In this document: in pieces, positions 59,688 to 64,000 of the stretch
Layout: each line of letters opens with the position of its first letter
Position numbering within the stretch: the first letter of the stretch is position 1
Source: JANPLN01 sp043757265
GTDB taxonomy: Bacteria; Bdellovibrionota; Bdellovibrionia; Bdellovibrionales; JAGQZY01
NCBI GenBank assembly: GCA_043757265.1
Contig: JAYUQP010000018.1
Location: 1-64,000, forward strand
Length of the DNA stretch: 64,000 nt
Reading direction: 5' to 3'
The notes under the pieces: model-generated
What the model saw: only the letters and a program-made list of their open reading frames with translations
What the model was told of the DNA's origin: nothing
Database searches by the model: none
Translations under genes and position numbers: made by a program

Positions 59688-61189
59688 AAGGTATCCTTTT
59701 CTAATAACGACTTCATTTTCTCGAAGTCACTAAATGGCAGCGTTGAATCGCCGATGATTTGATAATCCTCATGTCCTTTTCCGGCGATTACCAAAATATC
59801 TTCAGCGTGGCTCAGATCGAGCGCTTTTCGAAACGCGCGCTCTCGGTCCACTTCGGAATACGTGTTGGCTGGCGAAGAGCCACCGGCTAAAATTTGATTT
59901 ATTATATTTTGTGGATCTTCCGAGCGCGGATTGTCAGAGGTGACCACGGAGTGTGTGGAATATTTTTGCGCCATTTGCATCATGAGGGGGCGCTTTCCCT
60001 GATCGCGATCGCCGCCGCAGCCAAACACGGTGATTAACTGGGCGGATGGTGCTTTGATATTTGAAACTGCTTGCAGAACTTTTTCTAAAGCATCGGGTGT
60101 GTGCGCGTAATCGATAAAAACATGACGTCGGTGCTTGTTTGGAACGCGCTGTAGGCGACCCGGCACACCGTTGAATTGCTGAAGCGCAAGCTTGCAAGTC
60201 TCTTGCGTGATACCCAGGCAGCGCGCAACGGCAATCGAGCCCACGCAGTTTGCCACATTGTGTTCGCCGATCATGGATGTTTTATACTTGGTTGTTTTGT
60301 TTGCGCTGGAATTTTTTCCGCCGGAGGTTTTTTCCCGTATCTCAAACTGCATTCCATCTACGGTGGCTTGTAAAATCTTAAACGTGAAGTCGCAGTCATC
60401 TGTCTGCCCAAAGGTCAGTTTTTGCGCACGGCGGTCCACCCGAACGCTTTTCACCTTTGCATCGTCCGCATTCAAAATCGCGAACACATCGCCCTCTTGC
60501 TTAAGGTGATCGGTGAAAAGTTTTTGCTTACTTTCGAAGTAGTCATCCATCGTTGGATGATAATCCAAATGATCTCGCGTAAAGTTTGTAAACAACGTAA
60601 TGTCAAATTGCGTGGGTACACGTTTTTGTTTCAAACTATGGCTCGAAACTTCCATCACGTAACTTTTGGCACCAAAAAAAATAAAATCCTGCAGTCGCTG
60701 ATAAAAGGTCGCCGCGTCGGGAGTGGTAAGAGAACTTTTCCAAGTATGGTTTTTAAAATGATGATCAATGGTGCCCATCACTCCGCAGGGGACCTGTGCC
60801 CAGTTGAGGATCTGCTCGATCATATAACTGGAACTGGTTTTTCCGTTGGTTCCGGTGATTCCTACAGAGATTAATTTTTCTTCGGGATGAGCGTAAAATT
60901 CGGAAAGCACGGACGCATAGGCAAGCGCAGAATCGAGAACTTGGACAGTGACACCTTTAAAGTCTGATGGGATTTTTTGTGGGGCCTCTACCACTACGGC
61001 GCAGGCGCCTTGATCGATGGCCTTTTGCAAATAATTGTGCCCGTCGCTGCTTACACCTTTGATCGCCACGAAGACAAACCCGGGCTCAACTTTGCGTGAG
61101 TCCGATGTCACCCCTTTTGGCACAAAATCAGGTGATATTTGCTGCCAGTCGATTTTTCCAAAGAATGTGAGAAGGTTTTTAAGTGTCAT
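59684..61189 (-). CDS. murE: UDP-MurNAc-L-Ala-D-Glu--meso-diaminopimelate ligase
   Basis: MurE adds the third residue of the stem peptide. The 501-residue protein shows VTSDSRKVEPGFVFVAIKG, the P-loop GITGTNGKTSS, the MEVSSHSL segment and FTRDHLDYH. The specificity motif reads DNPR (SDNPRSEDP), which marks the meso-diaminopimelate enzymes rather than lysine ones. Late residues AGKGHEDYQ are present. This is the first gene of the cluster here; mraZ, mraW, ftsL and ftsI, which normally precede it, are absent. The operon promoter should lie in the 228 nt up to 61417. Confidence 0.97.
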   Translation of the reverse strand: MTLKNLLTFFGKIDWQQISPDFVPKGVTSDSRKVEPGFVFVAIKGVSSDGHNYLQKAIDQGACAVVVEAPQKIPSDFKGVTVQVLDSALAYASVLSEFYAHPEEKLISVGITGTNGKTSSSYMIEQILNWAQVPCGVMGTIDHHFKNHTWKSSLTTPDAATFYQRLQDFIFFGAKSYVMEVSSHSLKQKRVPTQFDITLFTNFTRDHLDYHPTMDDYFESKQKLFTDHLKQEGDVFAILNADDAKVKSVRVDRRAQKLTFGQTDDCDFTFKILQATVDGMQFEIREKTSGGKNSSANKTTKYKTSMIGEHNVANCVGSIAVARCLGITQETCKLALQQFNGVPGRLQRVPNKHRRHVFIDYAHTPDALEKVLQAVSNIKAPSAQLITVFGCGGDRDQGKRPLMMQMAQKYSTHSVVTSDNPRSEDPQNIINQILAGGSSPANTYSEVDRERAFRKALDLSHAEDILVIAGKGHEDYQIIGDSTLPFSDFEKMKSLLEKDTL

Positions 61190-61371
61190 TTTTCAGCTTT
61201 ATCCTACTGAATAAAGCCCAGTAGAGTCACCGCCGATCGCCGATTACGACGAGGTGTGCTAAAATTCCATGTGAATTCAAAGGGTTACATTTTGCGAGTT
61301 GAAACCGTCGCTGGTTCCGTAATTGCAAAACACGCAGAGACTCTTCGGGTTGAAAAATTCGCAGGGATCTT

Positions 61372-61406
61372 TCGGTGAGGAATTAGAGTTCCTGGCCGAA
61401 AACGAA
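61372..61406. other. Imperfect hairpin upstream of the serine-protease gene
   Basis: TTTCGG and GGAA pair with TTCC and CCGAAA around a short loop, 10-45 nt before the ATG at 61418. It lies in the divergent region between murE and the protease gene and may be a regulatory stem or terminator; function unknown. Confidence 0.35.
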
Positions 61407-61417
61407 AGGCTGTACGT

Positions 61418-62143
61418 ATGTTCCGCTCCGCTCACACATTGCTTTATTGCATGCTGACTCTTTTAGGTTCGGCTTGCACACATCGACCGGATACCGCTAA
61501 GACTCGCTCCGTTGTCGTTGAGACCTCGCAGATTGAAAATCTGAATCAAGCATCCGCTCAGCTGAAAAACCTCAAACAAAGTTTAGTGCGTCTACGTGTG
61601 AGCCGCGGGTCGGGCGATGATTCTTTTGGTACTGGATTCTTTTATAAAAACCGAAATCTTTTAGTAACAGCACTCCACACTTTTGAGGGCCACGCTTGCC
61701 TTAATACGGAGGCCTGTGAAATCATTATCGGTCGAGTGGAAAACGCGACGACCGTAAAGGAAGTTAAGGTCCTCGCAAAAATCGCGCTTAAAGATCCAAC
61801 GTCAGATCTGGTGTACTTCGAAATTAGAGATTCCTCGCAGCTTGCAGACGTTATTCCGCTGCAAAAATCTTCTCCCTCAGCCAAAGAAAAAATGACCGCG
61901 GTCGGCTTTTATCAGGATTCGCAAAGTCTGACCTTCTCGCACGGCATTCAACAGCGCTCCACCAAAATCAGCACTGCTCTCGGGGTGCAGCAAGAAACAG
62001 TCACAAACATCATAGTTAGTCAGGGTTTTAGCGGTGCCCCCGTTGTGAACACCAAGGGCGAAGTGATCGGCGTTGTATCGTCGTATCACCCTCTCGTCAC
62101 CAACAAAGAGATCGGCATCGCCCGCTTTGTTGATTTGAACTAG
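61418..62143 (+). CDS. Trypsin-like serine protease lipoprotein
   Basis: The 241-residue product has a signal peptide with lipobox G-S-A-C (Cys20) and a chymotrypsin-fold protease domain. The triad is visible: His87 in VTALHTF, Asp130 in DPTSDLVYF and Ser205 in SQGFSGAPVV, with GVVSSYHP just after. The serine motif is GFSGAP instead of GNSGGP. FGTGFFY (70-76) is the usual first strand. It lacks a PDZ domain, so it is not a full DegP/HtrA. It would act in the periplasm or on the outer membrane. It is divergent from the dcw operon and its partners are unknown. Confidence 0.86.
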   Translation: MFRSAHTLLYCMLTLLGSACTHRPDTAKTRSVVVETSQIENLNQASAQLKNLKQSLVRLRVSRGSGDDSFGTGFFYKNRNLLVTALHTFEGHACLNTEACEIIIGRVENATTVKEVKVLAKIALKDPTSDLVYFEIRDSSQLADVIPLQKSSPSAKEKMTAVGFYQDSQSLTFSHGIQQRSTKISTALGVQQETVTNIIVSQGFSGAPVVNTKGEVIGVVSSYHPLVTNKEIGIARFVDLN

Positions 62144-62176
62144 TTAATTTGAACGAGTTGATTTGTTTCAACAGAC

Positions 62177-63322
62177 TTACTTATTAACTCTTGCCCGGTC
62201 TTGTAAATCGCGAAGTCTACGAACTTCCACCTCGGGCAGGACCATCCCGCGAGATCCACTATTTTTCATAATAAGGCTTTCGTTCAAACGATTCACACAT
62301 CGAGTAGCGATGGCGGAATGAGGAAGGGTGTCTACACAAAGTTCGTAATAAAAATCGGATAGATCCCAAAAACCGCCCACGGTAAAGTATTCGTAAACAC
62401 GTCCTAAAATATAGTAGCTCTCTGCGATCCCGGCTACGTCCTTTTCCTGCGAGAGACCTTCATGAATCATTAAAGCAGCGACAATAGCTTGTACAAATTG
62501 GGTTTCGTTAATTTCGAAGGAACTTTTTTTCACTCCCAAAGCTTTTTTTGCGCTCTGCAGATTATGTGGAATATTTTTATAGTTTTTTGCCCAGTAGGTG
62601 AGGTCTCTTTTCCAGGCATTTAAGTTTTCCTGGAAATACTGTGACAAATTTTTATTTCCAGTCTGCTGAGAAATAAAAAGGTTTGCTTCGTTGAATTGCG
62701 ACTGACCACGAACGGCGACGAGTAAATAGTATTTTATATCTTGTTCGCGGAGCAACGTGAGGTTGTCCTGCGGACTTGATCGTTCTACATGCTGAACCAA
62801 AGTTGCTTTGGCTTTATCATATTGGCGCATGGCCACATAAATCTGGGCTTTTTCGTAGGGTTCAAGGACATAGCTATCAATATTAAATTTATTCCAAAAA
62901 AGATGCTGCGGACCAGTCGGTATGCGTGTGTGACATTGAAAGCAGTATTTTGCCGACTGTTTTAATAGATTTTGTGCATAAATGGTTTTACCTAATTGGA
63001 AGTAAGACAACGAGCGCGACGCAATTTCTTTGAGGTTTTCTAATCCCTTAACCATCAGAGGATCAGTTCCGTAAAGCTGTTTCGCCTTTTCCGGAGAAAT
63101 TTGGTGTATATTTTTGCGGAAGTCTTCGATCTTTTTTTGAATCTCCTGCTTGTTTATGGGATTCTGAAATTTATTCTCGCTATAAACAAACGGAATCAGT
63201 TCTTCGAAGGACTGTGCTAACTTTTGCATCTCCGTGGACCACGAAGTCGCATCTGGTGCGGTTTTGGGGTTTTGGCAAGCGGCGGTTACAATAATCATGA
63301 GACTGCACAAAAGCTTATTCAT
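62177..63322 (-). CDS. Lipoprotein with one CxxCH heme motif
   Basis: The 381-residue product has a lipobox signal peptide (TAAC, Cys16). One heme c-binding motif, C-F-Q-C-H, is at 127-131 (AKYCFQCHTRIPTGP). The rest is helical with possible TPR-like hairpins (EKAQIYVAMRQYDKAKATL, then YYILGRVYEYF), and two further cysteines are near the C-terminus. It could be a mono-heme cytochrome anchored to the outer membrane or a structural lipoprotein with a fortuitous motif. A distal Met ligand is not obvious. It has its own transcription unit, convergent with the serine protease. Confidence 0.78.
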   Translation of the reverse strand: MNKLLCSLMIIVTAACQNPKTAPDATSWSTEMQKLAQSFEELIPFVYSENKFQNPINKQEIQKKIEDFRKNIHQISPEKAKQLYGTDPLMVKGLENLKEIASRSLSYFQLGKTIYAQNLLKQSAKYCFQCHTRIPTGPQHLFWNKFNIDSYVLEPYEKAQIYVAMRQYDKAKATLVQHVERSSPQDNLTLLREQDIKYYLLVAVRGQSQFNEANLFISQQTGNKNLSQYFQENLNAWKRDLTYWAKNYKNIPHNLQSAKKALGVKKSSFEINETQFVQAIVAALMIHEGLSQEKDVAGIAESYYILGRVYEYFTVGGFWDLSDFYYELCVDTLPHSAIATRCVNRLNESLIMKNSGSRGMVLPEVEVRRLRDLQDRARVNK

Positions 63323-63488
63323 AAACTCCTTTAGATGACAACATTGGACACCCTACATCTGATTGTTTGCAATAACACACAGTTTCTTCGAAAACTTAGT
63401 CCGTGTTAAAAGAAGCTATTTCAAGAATATTAAACTTGCACATCTCTTTTTCCTCATTCTATTTCTGAATGCGTTTAAGAATTTTTGC

Positions 63489-63503
63489 CTCGTGACTCAC
63501 GAG
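63489..63503. promoter_or_regulatory. Perfect 15-nt palindrome
   Basis: CTCGTGACTCACGAG is a perfect palindrome with a central C. It lies 10 nt before a small plus-strand frame and between two divergent genes, so it could be an operator. The regulator is unknown. Confidence 0.35.
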
Positions 63504-63513
63504 TTTTTGGCGA

Positions 63514-63753
63514 ATGAGTCAGCGATCTTTCCTGGATAATGACATTAGACCAGAAAAAAAAAGCTCCTATTCATTTGGAGAATGGATGTGCTCTAGCTTT
63601 TACATGATTCGACGGTGGTTGTTTATCAACGGGGGACCGGACTATCAAGATGGGTGTTTTGGGGGCCAAAAAGTGATTACAGACGTAAAGAGTCTTTTGC
63701 GGAATATTAATGCTCAAATAAGTTCGAACCCCGCTGACACGATGAAATTCTAA
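63514..63753 (+). CDS. Doubtful 79-residue open frame
   Basis: The frame has an ATG but no good ribosome binding site. The product is polar (MSQRSFLDNDIRPEKKSSYS) with a hydrophobic aromatic centre (SFYMIRRWLFING) and no known domain. It sits between a lipoprotein gene on the opposite strand and another exported protein. It could be a real small gene or chance; I give it low weight. Confidence 0.28.
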   Translation: MSQRSFLDNDIRPEKKSSYSFGEWMCSSFYMIRRWLFINGGPDYQDGCFGGQKVITDVKSLLRNINAQISSNPADTMKF

Positions 63754-63938
63754 ACTGAAACAAGATTGGCACAACTCCTTGGGGAACTGGACATTTTATA
63801 AAAGGGCTTCGACGAGATTCGCCCAGCCTACGAACCTCAGTATCCCTTTAGAAAGTATTAAAGACATTATTTATGGATTTGAGCACTTTCGAATGAAATG
63901 CTCAAATATTTCAATTAGGAACTTTTAAATTTTCCTGC

Positions 63939-63944
63939 TATCGT
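63939..63944 (+). promoter_or_regulatory. Extended -10-like element before last gene
   Basis: TGC-TATCGT ends 7 nt before the ATG at 63952 and there is no Shine-Dalgarno sequence. It matches the pattern seen at 14420, 31776 and 35118, so this mRNA may also be leaderless. Confidence 0.3.
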
Positions 63945-63951
63945 TTGTAGA

Positions 63952-64000
63952 ATGAAAACAATTAAAAATTCAATCGCGTTACAAATTTTTCTGGCTGTGA
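63952..64000 (+). CDS. Start of an exported protein, cut by window edge
   Basis: Sixteen codons are present: MKTIKNSIALQIFLAV, the beginning of a signal peptide with a basic N-region and a hydrophobic core. The rest lies beyond the window, so no function can be assigned. The ATG lacks a ribosome binding site but has an extended -10-like sequence 7 nt upstream. Confidence 0.5.
   Translation, partial: MKTIKNSIALQIFLAV

Noticed and set aside
61276..61378. Short plus-strand frame with a repeated LRVE-VAG / LRVEKFAG peptide, considered as an ftsI or mraZ remnant.
   Set aside because: It is on the strand opposite to murE and too short to support homology; probably a small imperfect duplication.
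1..64000. tRNA, rRNA, CRISPR arrays, transposases, phage genes and toxin-antitoxin pairs.
   Set aside because: I looked for these and saw no supporting sequence. A tRNA scan would settle the first point.

Overview
The window looks like chromosome from a Bdellovibrio-like bacterium (Bdellovibrionota/Oligoflexia). This is an inference from gene content, not from a marker-gene comparison. The features behind it are a diderm envelope (LpxH, Mla transporter, TonB receptor, many outer-membrane barrels), a meso-diaminopimelate type MurE, a Hanks kinase with a PEGA domain, an unusually large number of small signal-peptide and lipobox proteins of unknown function, and moderate G+C. I see no tRNA, rRNA, CRISPR array, phage or insertion sequence.

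Layout. 1-3.3 kb: two lipoproteins (the first runs off the left edge), a short serine acetyltransferase and a YhaM-like OB/HD nuclease. 3.4-14.1 kb, all minus strand: a secreted protein, a GYF/TPR membrane protein, then a tightly overlapping run in transcription order: membrane sensor, degenerate receiver/GGDEF protein, alr, mlaE, mlaF, MCE protein with a barrel-like tail, purH. 14.1-19.5 kb: tandem repeat, lysophospholipase-like hydrolase, small exported proteins, and a ZnuD-like TonB receptor behind a perfect 35-nt palindrome that looks like a Zur operator. 19.7-25.4 kb: an AddA/AddB-type helicase-nuclease pair. 25.5-31.7 kb: three related OmpP1/PorV-type outer-membrane proteins with two lipoproteins, interrupted by a stand-alone rpsD. 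31.8-40.0 kb: small barrel protein, coaE, a PEGA Ser/Thr kinase, an M3 oligopeptidase, nadK and recN. 40.0-61.2 kb: lpxH followed, on the minus strand, by the division and cell wall cluster read as murE-murF-mraY-murD-ftsW-murG-murC-murB-ftsQ-ftsA-ftsZ-lpxH. 61.4-64 kb: a serine-protease lipoprotein, a CxxCH lipoprotein, a doubtful small ORF and the start of another exported protein.

How it fits together. The dcw block makes the muropeptide precursor (MurB-MurF), links it to lipid carrier (MraY, MurG), moves and polymerises it (FtsW) and assembles the division ring (FtsQ, FtsA, FtsZ). Upstream alr supplies D-alanine. Unlike the usual arrangement the cluster lacks mraZ, mraW, ftsL, ftsI and ddl, and is broken by unrelated genes: an M14-like (DUF2817) exported peptidase, a DedA-ATP-grasp fusion, an SGNH esterase lipoprotein and Cys-rich exported proteins. 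The DedA fusion may relate to undecaprenyl-phosphate recycling, but that is inference.

Two sequence-level themes run across the window. First, many gene boundaries carry long, nearly perfect inverted repeats or short tandem duplications, several sharing the 13-nt palindrome GGTAC(TTG/CAA)GTACC. Second, several genes have an extended -10-like element only 6-9 nt before the ATG and no Shine-Dalgarno sequence, suggesting leaderless mRNAs.
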